A stretch of 33,265 bases of DNA, taken from positions 1 through 33,265 of the forward strand of contig CAJCIC010000025.1 in the NCBI GenBank assembly GCA_903970185.1. The letters are read 5' to 3'. Of this stretch, positions 13,847 through 22,693 are shown piece after piece. The position numbers and the translations under genes were made by a program. This stretch comes from Gammaproteobacteria bacterium (lineage in GTDB: Bacteria > Pseudomonadota > Gammaproteobacteria > Burkholderiales > Burkholderiaceae_D). The first letter of the stretch is position 1, and the number at the start of each line of letters is the position of its first letter. The notes under the pieces are model-generated. The model saw nothing but the letters and a program-made list of their open reading frames with translations, was not told the origin of the DNA and made no database searches.

Positions 13847-13900
13847 AATCTTGACGGAAATACTCAACTTCTTGTATAGTTGACAGCATTGGTCGGGTAT
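13847..13900 (+). promoter_or_regulatory. isc promoter with two type-1 IscR boxes
   Basis: TTGACG (13851-13856) and TATAGT (13875-13880), 18 bp apart, form the likely promoter. Two 25-bp stretches match the type-1 IscR pattern of inverted YYGAC/GTCRR arms flanked by ATA/TAT: 13847-13871 (about 19 of 25 positions) and 13876-13900 (about 22 of 25), 29 bp apart. One covers the -35 and the other the -10 and start site, as expected for repression by [2Fe-2S]-IscR. The comparison is by eye against the remembered consensus. Confidence 0.8.
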
Positions 13901-13937
13901 TCGTTAACGACCCGCGGTCTGGCAAGAAAGGGCAGCC

Positions 13938-14450
13938 ATGCGTCTAACTACAAAAGGTCGTTTTGCAGTGACCGCCATGATCGACTTGGCGCTGCGCGAG
14001 CATGCCGGGCCGGTGACGCTTTCAGGCATCAGCGGGCGCCAGAGCATCTCGCTTTCCTATCTCGAGCAGCTCTTTGGCAAGCTGCGCCGCCATGCGCTCG
14101 TCGATAGCGTGCGCGGGCCGGGTGGCGGCTATTCGCTGGCGCGGCGCATGGCCGACATTTCGGTGGCCGACATCATTTACGCCGTGGATGAGCCAATCGA
14201 TGCGACTCAGTGCAAGGGCAAAGAGAACTGCCTTGATGACCATCGCTGCTTGACCCACGATCTTTGGGCCAATCTCAATCACCACATGGTCGAGTATCTC
14301 GACTCGGTGAGCCTCTCCGATCTCGTCTTGCAGCAGCGTGAACGGCTGCGCCGGCAAAACGAGCTGGGCCACGTCGGCGTCTTGCGCGACCACCGCCCAG
14401 GCTGCACCAAGGCGCCCGCCGATGCGGCTGCGACTTCCCCCATTCCGTAA
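13938..14450 (+). CDS. iscR: Fe-S cluster assembly regulator IscR (Rrf2 family)
   Basis: A 170-residue Rrf2-type winged-helix regulator that binds a [2Fe-2S] cluster and represses its own isc operon when clusters are plentiful. The DNA-binding part starts MRLTTKGRFAVTAMIDLAL, with PGGGYSLAR in the wing (about 61-69). The cluster ligands are at the same positions as in Escherichia coli: Cys92, Cys98, Cys104 and His107. ATG at 13938 follows AAAGGG. First gene of a complete isc operon, downstream of two IscR-type boxes. The C-terminal tail is slightly longer than the enteric one. Confidence 0.97.
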   Translation: MRLTTKGRFAVTAMIDLALREHAGPVTLSGISGRQSISLSYLEQLFGKLRRHALVDSVRGPGGGYSLARRMADISVADIIYAVDEPIDATQCKGKENCLDDHRCLTHDLWANLNHHMVEYLDSVSLSDLVLQQRERLRRQNELGHVGVLRDHRPGCTKAPADAAATSPIP

Positions 14451-14466
14451 TGCAAGGACGTGATCC

Positions 14467-15684
14467 GTGACTTCTGAACGCTCCCCGATCTACATGGACT
14501 ATTCGGCGACAACGCCGGTGGATCCGCGTGTTGCCGACAAGATGATTCCTTATCTGACCGGCCAATTTGGCAATCCTGCATCGCGCAGTCACGCCTATGG
14601 CTGGGACGCCGAGCGCGCGGTCGAAGAGGCGCGCGCCGAAGTCGCCAAGCTCGTCAATGCCGATCCGCGCGAGATCATCTGGACCTCAGGCGCAACCGAA
14701 GGCAACAACCTTGCGATCAAGGGTGCCGCGCATTTTTACAAGGACAAGGGCAAGCACATCATCACGGTCAAGACCGAGCACAAGGCGGTGCTCGATACCG
14801 TGCGCGAGCTCGAGCGCGAAGGCTTCGAGGCGACGTATCTGCAACCGGCGGACAACGGCCTGATTTCGATCGCACAGCTTGAAGCCGCGATGCGGGAGGA
14901 CACCGTCCTGGTGTCGGTGATGCTCGTCAACAACGAGATCGGCGTGATTCAGGACATCCCGGCGATCGCCGCGCTGTGCCGCTCAAAAGGCGTGATTTTT
15001 CATTGCGACGCCGCCCAGGCGACAGGCAAGGTGGTCATCGACCTTGCGGCATGGCCGGTCGATCTCATGACCTTTACCGCGCACAAGACCTATGGCCCGA
15101 AGGGCATTGGCGCACTTTTCGTTCGTCGCAAGCCGCGCGTGCGCCTTGAAGCGCAGATGCATGGTGGCGGTCACGAGCGCGGCCTGCGTTCGGGCACGCT
15201 TGCCACGCACCAGATCGTCGGCATGGGCGAAGCCTTCCGGCTCGCAAGGCTCGAGATGGGCACTGAAGTCGAACGGGTACGCATGTTGCGAGACCGTCTC
15301 TGGGCGGGCCTGTCGCAGATGGAAGAGGTTTATCTGAATGGCGATCTGGATGCGCGCGTGCCGCACAACCTCAACGTCAGCTTCAATTTCGTCGAAGGCG
15401 AATCGCTGATCATGGCGATCAAGGAAATCGCCGTGTCTTCAGGCTCGGCGTGCACGTCAGCCAGCCTCGAGCCCAGCTATGTGCTGCGGGCGCTTGGCCG
15501 CAGCGATGAACTGGCGCACTCGTCGATCCGCTTTACGATCGGCCGCTTTACGACCGAGGAGGATGTCGATTTCGCCATCGATCTTCTCAAGCGCAAGATC
15601 GAACGCCTGCGCGAATTGTCACCGCTTTGGGAAATGCACAAGGACGGTATCGATATCAGCAGTATCCAGTGGGCCGCGCACTAG
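14467..15684 (+). CDS. iscS: Cysteine desulfurase IscS
   Basis: A 405-residue PLP enzyme that takes sulfur from L-cysteine and passes the persulfide to IscU and other acceptors. The PLP Lys is Lys207 in [10 protein letters not shown], cofactor-contact segments [10 protein letters not shown] (179-188) and SGATEGNN (74-81) are present, and the mobile-loop catalytic Cys is Cys329 in [13 protein letters not shown]. Start is GTG at 14467 with AAGGA eight bases upstream. It follows iscR by 16 bp and precedes iscU by 26 bp in the operon. Length equals the group I desulfurase norm. Confidence 0.97.
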   Translation: MTSERSPIYMDYSATTPVDPRVADKMIPYLTGQFGNPASRSHAYGWDAERAVEEARAEVAKLVNADPREIIWTSGATEGNNLAIKGAAHFYKDKGKHIITVKTEHKAVLDTVRELEREGFEATYLQPADNGLISIAQLEAAMREDTVLVSVMLVNNEIGVIQDIPAIAALCRSKGVIFHCDAAQATGKVVIDLAAWPVDLMTFTAHKTYGPKGIGALFVRRKPRVRLEAQMHGGGHERGLRSGTLATHQIVGMGEAFRLARLEMGTEVERVRMLRDRLWAGLSQMEEVYLNGDLDARVPHNLNVSFNFVEGESLIMAIKEIAVSSGSACTSASLEPSYVLRALGRSDELAHSSIRFTIGRFTTEEDVDFAIDLLKRKIERLRELSPLWEMHKDGIDISSIQWAAH

Positions 15685-15710
15685 CGCCCGCTGAACCAAG
15701 GAGCAGCACC

Positions 15711-16118
15711 ATGGCATATTCAGAAAAAGTACTTGACCACTACGAGAACCCGCGCAACGTCGGCTCGTTCGACAAGAACGACGAGTCGGTTGGCACCGGC
15801 ATGGTCGGCGCGCCCGCCTGCGGCGACGTCATGAAACTGCAGATCCGCGTCGGCGCCGATGGCCGCATCGAGGACGCCAAGTTCAAGACCTACGGCTGCG
15901 GCTCGGCGATCGCATCGTCTTCGCTTGTCACCGAATGGGTCAAGGGCAAGACGCTTGACGAGGCGCTCACCATCAAGAACACGCGCATCGCCGAAGAACT
16001 GGCGCTGCCACCGGTGAAGATCCACTGCTCGATTCTGGCTGAAGACGCGATCAAGGCGGCGGTCGAGGACTACAAGACCAAGCACGGCGCGCCGGCAGTC
16101 GAAGCCAAGGCGGCATAG
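15711..16118 (+). CDS. iscU: Fe-S cluster scaffold IscU
   Basis: A 135-residue scaffold on which [2Fe-2S] clusters are built from IscS sulfur. Cluster ligands Cys37, Cys63 and Cys106 and the conserved Asp39 are in place, and the LPPVK motif (99-103) recognised by HscA is intact. ATG at 15711 follows AAGGAG by seven bases; upstream extension of the frame overlaps iscS. An Ala/Lys-rich tail after residue 125 is the only variable part. Confidence 0.97.
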   Translation: MAYSEKVLDHYENPRNVGSFDKNDESVGTGMVGAPACGDVMKLQIRVGADGRIEDAKFKTYGCGSAIASSSLVTEWVKGKTLDEALTIKNTRIAEELALPPVKIHCSILAEDAIKAAVEDYKTKHGAPAVEAKAA

Positions 16119-16125
16119 GCATCCC

Positions 16126-16449
16126 ATGTCGATCTCGTTAACCGAGAAGGCGGCCCGCCACGTCGCCCGCTACATCGAGCGGCGCGGCAAGGGCCAGGGA
16201 TTGCGCTTTGGCGTGCGCACCACCGGCTGCTCGGGGCTGGCTTACAAGCTCGAGTATGTCGATGAGGCCAATCCCGAGGACGAGGTGTTCGAGAGCCACG
16301 GCATCAAGGTCTATGTCGACCCCAAGAGCCTGCCTTATATCGATGGCACCGAGCTCGATTTCGCGCGTGAAGGCTTGAACGAGGGCTTTCGGTTCAACAA
16401 TCCCAACGTCAAGGACGAGTGCGGCTGCGGCGAGAGCTTTCGCATCTAG
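16126..16449 (+). CDS. iscA: A-type Fe-S carrier IscA
   Basis: A 107-residue HesB-fold carrier that hands clusters to target proteins. The three conserved cysteines are Cys35 (TGCSG) and Cys99/Cys101 (CGCGESF). Begins 7 bp after the iscU stop. Length and start match the family. Followed by a terminator-like hairpin before hscB. Confidence 0.96.
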   Translation: MSISLTEKAARHVARYIERRGKGQGLRFGVRTTGCSGLAYKLEYVDEANPEDEVFESHGIKVYVDPKSLPYIDGTELDFAREGLNEGFRFNNPNVKDECGCGESFRI

Positions 16450-16472
16450 CAGCAGTCCGCCTTGGCTTGACG

Positions 16473-16498
16473 AAGGCGGCCTGGCCGCCTTTTGATTT
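16473..16498 (+). terminator. Terminator-like hairpin between iscA and hscB
   Basis: AAGGCGGC (16473-16480), loop CTG, GCCGCCTT (16484-16491), followed by TTGATTTT. The 8-bp GC-rich stem and T-rich tail resemble an intrinsic terminator, but the operon continues with hscB only 9 bp later. It may cause partial termination, or mask the hscB ribosome-binding region, so that HscB, HscA and Fdx are made in smaller amounts than IscRSUA. Confidence 0.55.
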
Positions 16499-16500
16499 TC

Positions 16501-17028
16501 ATGGACATCCACCAGAGCCACTTCGCGCTGTTTGGTCTTGCCGAGGCGTTTGCCATCGATCTGGCAGCGCTTGATGCCGCCTATCGCTTTGTGCAAGCCG
16601 AAGTCCATCCCGACCGCTTTGCCAGTGCCGGCGCTTCCGAGCGCCGTGTCGCGCTGCAATGGGCGACCAAAGCCAACGAGGCCTACCAGACGCTGAAGGA
16701 TCCGCTTTCGCGCGCGCGCTACCTGTGCGAGAGCCACGGCGTCGATCTTGGCATCGAATCGAATACGCACATGCCGGCTGAATTCCTGATGGCGCAGATG
16801 ACGTGGCGCGAAGCGCTTGAAGATGCAGAAAAAAACCAGGACGGCCACGCGCTGGAGGTGCTCGATCGCGAGCTTTCCGATGCCTATCGGCGTGGCCTTG
16901 ACGAGGTTGCGGTGCTGATCGATGACGATCACGACTATCATGGCGCGGCTGACGCGATCAGGCGGCTGATGTTTCTTGCCAAGACGCTTTCCGACGTCAG
17001 CGCGGCACAAGATGCGCTCGCGGCCTGA
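16501..17028 (+). CDS. hscB: J-domain co-chaperone HscB
   Basis: A 175-residue J-protein that delivers IscU to HscA and stimulates its ATPase. The N-terminal J domain carries the HPD tripeptide at 36-38 (VHPDRF), and the C-terminal helical half binds IscU. ATG at 16501 is chosen; a TTG at 16492 is in the tail of the hairpin. No good Shine-Dalgarno sequence is visible immediately upstream because the purine-rich AAGGCGG sits in the 5' arm of the hairpin. Confidence 0.95.
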   Translation: MDIHQSHFALFGLAEAFAIDLAALDAAYRFVQAEVHPDRFASAGASERRVALQWATKANEAYQTLKDPLSRARYLCESHGVDLGIESNTHMPAEFLMAQMTWREALEDAEKNQDGHALEVLDRELSDAYRRGLDEVAVLIDDDHDYHGAADAIRRLMFLAKTLSDVSAAQDALAA

Positions 17029-17059
17029 CGGCGCGCCGCCCATCCCTTAAGGTTGATCA

Positions 17060-18928
17060 ATGGCGTTACTGCAGATTTCCGAACCGGGCATGGCCCCGAG
17101 CCCGCACCAGCGGCGGCACGCCGTGGGCATTGACCTTGGCACGACCAATTCACTTGTCGCTGCGGTTCGCAATGGTGTTGCCGAAGTGCTTCCCGACGAA
17201 GCCGGCGAGGCGCTGTTGCCGTCTGCCGTGCGCTATTCTGAGAACCAGCGCACGATAATCGGACGCGACGCGCTCAATGCGCGTGCGCTCGATCCGGCCA
17301 ATACCGTGGTCTCGGTCAAGCGCCTGATGGGACGTGGCCTCACCGACGTCAAGCGCATCTATGGCGAGTCGCTGCCGTACCGCTTCATCGATGCGCCAGG
17401 CATGGTGCAACTCGACACGCGGCAAGGCGCCAAGAGCCCGGTCGAAGTCTCGGCAGAAATCCTGGCGACGCTGCGCCAGCGCGCCGAGGATACTTTAGAT
17501 GACGAACTGGTCGGTGCCGTCATCACGGTGCCGGCCTACTTCGATGACGCGCAGCGCCAGGCCACCAAGGATGCTGCACACCTGGCAGGGCTTAACGTCT
17601 TGCGCCTTTTGAACGAGCCGACCGCAGCTGCTCTGGCCTACGGTCTGGATCACGCGTCCGAGGGCGTCTATGCGATCTACGATCTTGGCGGGGGCACCTT
17701 CGACATTTCCATCCTGAAGCTCTCGCGCGGGGTCTTCGAGGTGCTCGCCACCGGCGGCGACTCGGCGCTGGGCGGTGATGACTTCGATCGCGCCCTGGTC
17801 GACATCGCCATGGCCGGCCTTGATCGCAGCGTGCAAAGTGCCAGCGAGGCAGCGGCCATGGAAGGTGCGGCGCGCGCGCTCAAGCACGCCCTAACCGAGC
17901 TTGAGGCCGCAGGCTTTGACTTCGAAATCGCGGGCGAGGCGCATCACGTTGACATCACGCGCAGCCAGTTTGACGAGGCGACGGCGCCGCTTGTCGCGCG
18001 CACGCTCTCTGCAGCCCAAAAAGCGTTGCGCGATGCCCACCTCGACGTTGGCGAAATCAATGGCGTCGTCATGGTCGGCGGTGCGACGCGCATTCCGGCC
18101 GTACGCGTCGCCGTGGGCGAGTTTTTCAAATGCGAGCCCCTGATCGATCTGGATCCCGACCAGGTCGTGGCCCTGGGCGCAGCACTGCAGGCCAATCTGC
18201 TTGCCGGCAACCATTCCAGGGACGAGGACTGGCTGCTGCTCGATGTCATCCCCCTTTCGCTGGGCGTTGAGACCATGGGCGGCTTAGTCGAGCGGCTGAT
18301 TGCGCGCAATTCGACCATTCCGGTTGCGCGAGCGCAGGATTTCACAACCTATAAGGACGGCCAGGGGGCACTGGCCATTCACGTCGTCCAGGGCGAGCGC
18401 GAATTGGCCAGCGATTGCCGATCGCTCGCGCGCTTCGAGTTGCGCGGCATTCCGCCGATGGTGGCCGGCGCCGCGCGCATTCGTGTCACCTATCAGGTCG
18501 ATGCCGACGGCCTCTTGTCGGTCTCGGCACGCGAGATGAAATCGGGCGTCGAGTCATCGATCGTGGTCAAGCCGTCCTATGGCTTGTCAGATGACGAAGT
18601 CGCACGCATGCTGAAAGACAGTTTTGCCAGCGCCGAAGCCGACATGCACGCGCGCGCGCTGCGCGAGCAGCAGGTCGAAGCCGAGCGCCTCCTGCTTGCC
18701 ACCCGCGCTGCGCTTGCTGCCGACGGCGATCTTCTCTCCGAGCCCGAGAAAAATGCCATGGCGTGTCTTGTCACGACGCTTGAAGACGCGGCCAAGGGCG
18801 ACGACGCGCACGCCATCAAGTTGGCCATCGACGCGCTGGGTCACGGCACCGACACCTTTGCCGCGCGCCGCATGGACCGCGGCGTGCGCCGTGCGCTCGC
18901 AGGCAAGCGCCTTGACGAAATCGCCTAG
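17060..18928 (+). CDS. hscA: Hsp70-type chaperone HscA
   Basis: A 622-residue specialised Hsp70 that binds the LPPVK motif of IscU and drives cluster transfer. The start [10 protein letters not shown] is the same as in enteric HscA. The ATPase domain has [14 protein letters not shown] (about 23-36), [10 protein letters not shown] (about 210-219) and [10 protein letters not shown] (about 342-351). The substrate-binding domain follows from about residue 390, then a helical lid. AAGG eight bases upstream supports ATG 17060. Confidence 0.97.
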   Translation: MALLQISEPGMAPSPHQRRHAVGIDLGTTNSLVAAVRNGVAEVLPDEAGEALLPSAVRYSENQRTIIGRDALNARALDPANTVVSVKRLMGRGLTDVKRIYGESLPYRFIDAPGMVQLDTRQGAKSPVEVSAEILATLRQRAEDTLDDELVGAVITVPAYFDDAQRQATKDAAHLAGLNVLRLLNEPTAAALAYGLDHASEGVYAIYDLGGGTFDISILKLSRGVFEVLATGGDSALGGDDFDRALVDIAMAGLDRSVQSASEAAAMEGAARALKHALTELEAAGFDFEIAGEAHHVDITRSQFDEATAPLVARTLSAAQKALRDAHLDVGEINGVVMVGGATRIPAVRVAVGEFFKCEPLIDLDPDQVVALGAALQANLLAGNHSRDEDWLLLDVIPLSLGVETMGGLVERLIARNSTIPVARAQDFTTYKDGQGALAIHVVQGERELASDCRSLARFELRGIPPMVAGAARIRVTYQVDADGLLSVSAREMKSGVESSIVVKPSYGLSDDEVARMLKDSFASAEADMHARALREQQVEAERLLLATRAALAADGDLLSEPEKNAMACLVTTLEDAAKGDDAHAIKLAIDALGHGTDTFAARRMDRGVRRALAGKRLDEIA

Positions 18929-18951
18929 TCCTTAAAGACTGCCAGAAAGCC

Positions 18952-19287
18952 ATGCCCACGCTGACCGTTTTGCCCCACGTCGACATCTGCCCGCAAGGTG
19001 CGACCATCGATGCCGTGCCTGGCGTCTCGATCTGCCGCACGCTGCTTGATCACCATGTCGAGATCGAGCACGCCTGCGAGCTGTCTTGCGCCTGCACGAC
19101 CTGCCACGTCATCGTGCGAAAGGGCTTTGACAGTCTTGAGCCGTCCGATGATAACGAGGATGACCTGCTGGACAAGGCCTGGGGGCTGGCCCCGCAATCG
19201 CGGCTGTCCTGCCAGGCCCTGGTGGGCACTGCTGATTTGACGATTGAGATTCCGCGCTACACCATCAATCACGCCAAGGAGGCCTGA
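18952..19287 (+). CDS. fdx: ISC-type [2Fe-2S] ferredoxin
   Basis: A 111-residue adrenodoxin-type ferredoxin that supplies electrons for cluster assembly. Cluster ligands Cys42, Cys48, Cys51 and Cys87 match the family spacing (CELSCACTTC and SRLSC). Cys46, also found in isc ferredoxins, is present, and Cys13 and Cys28 are extra. It is the only ferredoxin gene in this window, relevant because the P450/reductase pair lacks one. It sits 23 bp after hscA and ends 2 bp before iscX. Confidence 0.96.
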   Translation: MPTLTVLPHVDICPQGATIDAVPGVSICRTLLDHHVEIEHACELSCACTTCHVIVRKGFDSLEPSDDNEDDLLDKAWGLAPQSRLSCQALVGTADLTIEIPRYTINHAKEA

Positions 19288-19289
19288 TC

Positions 19290-19484
19290 GTGAAATGGAC
19301 CGATACGCTGGATATCGCCGAGGCCTTGATTGAAGCCCACCCCGATGTCGATCCAACGGCGATCCGCTTTACCGATCTGCACGCCTGGGTCCTGGCCTTG
19401 CCGGGCTTTGACGACGCGCCAAACCGCTCGGGCGAGAAGATCCTGGAAGCGATCCAGAGCGCCTGGATCGAAGAGCGCGACTAG
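19290..19484 (+). CDS. iscX: IscX, small regulator of IscS
   Basis: A 64-residue acidic winged-helix-like protein (MKWTDTLDIAEAL, DPTAIRFTDLHAWVLALPGFDD) that binds IscS and may regulate iron delivery, as known for the family. Start GTG at 19290 with AAGGAGG eight bases upstream and only 2 bp after the fdx stop. Last gene of the isc operon. The following 80 bp to the next gene show no strong terminator. Confidence 0.94.
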   Translation: MKWTDTLDIAEALIEAHPDVDPTAIRFTDLHAWVLALPGFDDAPNRSGEKILEAIQSAWIEERD

Positions 19485-19564
19485 CCTCGCTTCGCAGGCG
19501 GCGTGCCAAGCGCGCCTACTTGCGCCACAATCCGCGGGTCTTCACTTCACCGTCGAGGTCTGCC

Positions 19565-19978
19565 GTGGCGCCGATTACCAGTCTTTACGCGGCGCTCGCC
19601 GCGATCCTCCTTGTCGTTCTTGGCATGTACGTGATCTTCGAGCGTGGCCGGCAGAAGGTGGTGTTTGGCGATGGCGGCAACCCGGTGCTGATTCGCGCCG
19701 TGCGCGTGCATGGCAACGCCACCGAGTACGTGCCGATTGCGCTGATCGTGATGCTTTGCCTGGAGCTCGAACACGGCTCGCCCTGGATCTTGCACCTGGC
19801 CGGCATCCTGCTGCTTTTCGGTCGCATCGCCCATGCCGTTGGCCTTTTGCGCTCAGAGAAGGCCTCGCCGGGTCGCTTCCTCGGCGTTGTCGCGACCTTC
19901 GCTGCAATCGTGGTTCCGGCGATCGTGCTTGCTGCCCGCGTGATGCTTTTCCCGCAGGCGCTCGTGATGCACCCTTGA
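19565..19978 (+). CDS. MAPEG-family integral membrane protein
   Basis: A 137-residue protein with about four hydrophobic segments (residues about 6-25, 59-75, 77-95 and 110-130). It has the MAPEG layout: after the first helix RGRQKVVFGDGGNP, then RAVRVHGNATEYVP, the family signature, and a later GRIAHAVGL. Bacterial MAPEG proteins are inner-membrane relatives of microsomal glutathione transferases; the actual reaction is unknown. GTG at 19565 with GAGGT five bases upstream is preferred over a TTG at 19520. It follows the isc operon on the same strand, but no functional link is apparent. Confidence 0.88.
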   Translation: MAPITSLYAALAAILLVVLGMYVIFERGRQKVVFGDGGNPVLIRAVRVHGNATEYVPIALIVMLCLELEHGSPWILHLAGILLLFGRIAHAVGLLRSEKASPGRFLGVVATFAAIVVPAIVLAARVMLFPQALVMHP

Positions 19979-20051
19979 TGTGAAGGAGTGCACTTGCTAT
20001 TGCTTGGCATCGGCATAGCATGTCGTTCTCTGGCGTTTGGGGCACGTTGAC

Positions 20052-20495
20052 ATGTTCGCAATGCACTACCTGTGGTGGATCGGCGCCGTCGTCCTGACGG
20101 TGATCGAACTTCTGACCGGCACGTTCTACGTGCTGATGGCAGCCCTCGGCTTCGCCGCCGGCGGTATCGTTGCCCTGTTTGAGCCGTCGTTTCAGCTTCA
20201 GGCGATGGTCACCGTGATTGTCGGGCTCCTGGCCACCGGCCTTTGGCACCGCCATCGCATCAGGAAGGAGGGGCCAAGGCGCGCCTCGCAAAGAAATCCC
20301 GACGTCATTCTCGACATCGGCATGGAGATCGAAGTCGATCACTGGACCGATGGCCGTGCCCGCGTGAACTATCGCGGCAGCCAGTGGGATGCCGTCCCCG
20401 AACATCCCGATGCGCCTGCGCTCGGCAAGCTCGTGATCAAGGAAGTTACTGGAAGCACCCTGATTCTGGGTGAACCCGCAGTCAAGCGTGCCTGA
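20052..20495 (+). CDS. NfeD-family membrane protein
   Basis: A 147-residue NfeD-like protein. Three hydrophobic segments (about 5-20, 24-45 and 52-70) are followed by a soluble OB-fold-like domain with MEIEVDHWTDGRARVNYRGSQWDA. This short class lacks the ClpP-like protease domain. NfeD proteins work next to stomatin/flotillin partners in membrane organisation and quality control. The partner gene follows immediately: the stop of nfeD is one base before the stomatin ATG. Start chosen as ATG 20052; a TTG at 20037 is possible. Confidence 0.9.
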   Translation: MFAMHYLWWIGAVVLTVIELLTGTFYVLMAALGFAAGGIVALFEPSFQLQAMVTVIVGLLATGLWHRHRIRKEGPRRASQRNPDVILDIGMEIEVDHWTDGRARVNYRGSQWDAVPEHPDAPALGKLVIKEVTGSTLILGEPAVKRA

Positions 20496-20496
20496 C

Positions 20497-21429
20497 ATGG
20501 AGACCATTGTGCTTGCTTTTACCATTCTGATCGTTATCGCTTTCCTGATCTTTCTGTTCTCCACCATGAAGATCGTTCCGCAGCAGCATGCCTGGGTGGT
20601 CGAGCGCTTCGGGCGCTACCACGCCACGCTGCAGCCGGGTTTGACCCTGCTTTTGCCCCTTTTTGATCGCGTCGCTTACAAGCATTCGCTCAAGGAAATC
20701 ACGCTCGAGGTGCCAAGCCAGGTCTGTATCACGCGAGACAACACGCAACTCGAAGTCGACGGCATTCTCTATTACCAGGTGACCGATCCGATGCGCGCCT
20801 CCTACGGTTCGGCCAACTACCAGGTGGCGATTACCCAGCTTGCGCAAACGACGCTGCGCTCGGTGATCGGCAAGCTCGAACTGGACAAGACCTTCGAGGA
20901 GCGTGACGGCATCAACCACAGCGTGGTCTCGGCGATCGATGCCTCGGCGATGAACTGGGGCGTGAAAGTGCTGCGCTACGAAATCAAGGATCTGACCCCG
21001 CCCAAGGAAATCCTGCACGCCATGCAGGCGCAAATCACCGCCGAGCGCGGCAAGCGCGCCCTGATCGCAGCCTCCGAAGGTCGCCGCCAGGAACAGATCA
21101 ATATCGCCACCGGCGAGCGCGAAGCGGCGATCGCGCGCTCCGAAGGTGCCAAGCAGGCCGTGATCAATCAGGCGCAAGGCGAAGCCTCGAAGGTCCTGGC
21201 CATTGCCGAGGCGACCGCCTCTGCGATTCGCCAGGTGGCCGCCGCAATCGAGGCGCCTGGCGGCATCAATGCCGTGCAGCTACGGGTTGCCGAACACTAT
21301 GTCGATGCCTTTGGCGAGCTCGCCCGGACCAACAACACGCTGATTGTTCCGGCCAATTTTGCCGACGTCGCGAGCCTGATCAGCGGTGCCATGAAAATCG
21401 TCACGAAGCAGCCCAACGTCTCTGGCTAG
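20497..21429 (+). CDS. Stomatin/prohibitin-family (SPFH, QmcA-like) membrane protein
   Basis: A 310-residue protein with one N-terminal membrane segment (about 4-24), then an SPFH domain (VPQQHAWVVERFGRY, LPLFDRVAYKHSLKE, TRDNTQLEVDGILYYQV) and a long Ala/Glu-rich coiled-coil (about 180-250: EGRRQEQINIATGEREAAI). Such proteins form large cage-like oligomers on the inner membrane and interact with FtsH-type proteases and NfeD. ATG at 20497 directly follows the nfeD stop, so translation is probably coupled; a GTG at 20470 is an alternative. It converges on gspF with only 10 bp between stop codons and no clear terminator. Confidence 0.93.
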   Translation: METIVLAFTILIVIAFLIFLFSTMKIVPQQHAWVVERFGRYHATLQPGLTLLLPLFDRVAYKHSLKEITLEVPSQVCITRDNTQLEVDGILYYQVTDPMRASYGSANYQVAITQLAQTTLRSVIGKLELDKTFEERDGINHSVVSAIDASAMNWGVKVLRYEIKDLTPPKEILHAMQAQITAERGKRALIAASEGRRQEQINIATGEREAAIARSEGAKQAVINQAQGEASKVLAIAEATASAIRQVAAAIEAPGGINAVQLRVAEHYVDAFGELARTNNTLIVPANFADVASLISGAMKIVTKQPNVSG

Positions 21430-21439
21430 ATTCTCGATG

Positions 21440-22666
21440 CTAGCGAATGATCTGGTTCAGCTCGATGATGGGCAGAAGAATCGCAAGCACGATAACGAGC
21501 ACCACGCCGCCCATGGCAAGCACCAGGAGCGGCTCGAGCAGCGTCGTTAGCATCAGCGTGCGGCGCTCGAACTCATCGGCCTCCTGACGCGCCGCGCGCT
21601 CGAGCATCAGGGGCAGCCTGCCGGTGGCCTCGCCGCTTGCAATCAGGTTGATGAGCACCGGCGGGAAATGTCCGCGGGCCTCCCCCGGGCGGCTTAACGC
21701 GCGCGATAGCGACGCGCCTTCGCGCACCTTCTCGATGGCACCATCGACTTCGGCAATCAGCACGTGATTGCGGATGGTGTCGCGCGCAGCCTCGAGCGCG
21801 CGCAGGATCGGTACCCCCGCTGCAACCAGGATGGCGAGCGTATCGGCAAAGCGCGCAAGGTTGGAGAGCCTCGCGAGCGGCCCTGCGATGGGCACGTGCA
21901 GAAGGCGCATGTCAAACGCAAAGCGTGCTGCCGGTTTCTTGAGGATGGCGCGCACGGCAACGCCTGCGGCGATCAGGCCGATCACCAAAAGCCAGCCCCA
22001 GCTGCGCAGAAACACCGACAGCCAGATCAGCATTTGCGTGAGGATCGGCAGTTTCTGGTGGGTTTGCGTGAATACGCCGACAATCTGCGGCACGACATAG
22101 GTCAAAAGCCCCGTGACCACTGCCAGCGCGACGAGCGTGACGATGAGCGGATAGGCGAAGGCCAGGCGCACCTTGCTGGCAAGGGCGGTGGCGCGCTCGA
22201 TGTGATCTGCAAGGCGGCTCAGGACGTCATCGAGATGCCCGGATTGTTCACCCGCTGCGATCAGGGCGCGATCGAGTTCCGGAAAGTCCCTCGGATGGCG
22301 TGCGTAGGCGGCAGCCAGGCTCTGGCCCGAACTGACGTCGCTTCGCACGGCTGCGATCAGGTCGCGCACGGCGGCTTTTTCGGCCTGGGCCTGCAGCGTT
22401 TGCAGCGCCTGCGAAATCGGCAGCCCGGCAGAGACGAGGCTTGCCAGCTGGCGCGTCAGAATCGCGCGCTCCTGGCCATTGAGCACGCGCCTTAGGCGAA
22501 AGCCGGGTTTGTTCTCGACGCCCTCGCCACCGATGGCATCGACGGTCAGCGGCGTTAAGCCCCGTTCGCGCAGCAGCGTGCGCGCGAGCCGCGCGCTGTC
22601 GGCATCGATCACGCCGTCTTCGGTCTTGCCGCTTGCAAGCGCTGCGAGATAGCGGTAGGCCGTCAT
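21440..22666 (-). CDS. gspF: Type II secretion inner-membrane platform protein GspF
   Basis: A 408-residue polytopic protein with two repeated T2SSF domains (about 70-195 and 275-395) and three membrane segments (about 172-192, 220-240 and 375-400). Family signatures include LASLVSAGLPISQALQTL in the first repeat and LAILVAAGVPILRALEA in the second. It anchors the GspE ATPase to the pseudopilus assembly machine. Last gene of the gsp operon, 27 bp after gspE. Confidence 0.96.
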   Translation of the reverse strand: MTAYRYLAALASGKTEDGVIDADSARLARTLLRERGLTPLTVDAIGGEGVENKPGFRLRRVLNGQERAILTRQLASLVSAGLPISQALQTLQAQAEKAAVRDLIAAVRSDVSSGQSLAAAYARHPRDFPELDRALIAAGEQSGHLDDVLSRLADHIERATALASKVRLAFAYPLIVTLVALAVVTGLLTYVVPQIVGVFTQTHQKLPILTQMLIWLSVFLRSWGWLLVIGLIAAGVAVRAILKKPAARFAFDMRLLHVPIAGPLARLSNLARFADTLAILVAAGVPILRALEAARDTIRNHVLIAEVDGAIEKVREGASLSRALSRPGEARGHFPPVLINLIASGEATGRLPLMLERAARQEADEFERRTLMLTTLLEPLLVLAMGGVVLVIVLAILLPIIELNQIIR

Positions 22667-22693
22667 CGAGGGCTGCGGTGGGCGAAATTCACG

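Noticed and set aside
16138-17043. 301-codon minus-strand ORF opposite iscA and hscB
   Set aside because: It spans two well-supported genes and their intergenic hairpin, and shows no family features.
19575-20567. 330-codon minus-strand ORF opposite the MAPEG and nfeD genes
   Set aside because: Low-complexity Arg/Gly-rich product, antisense to membrane proteins with clear families.
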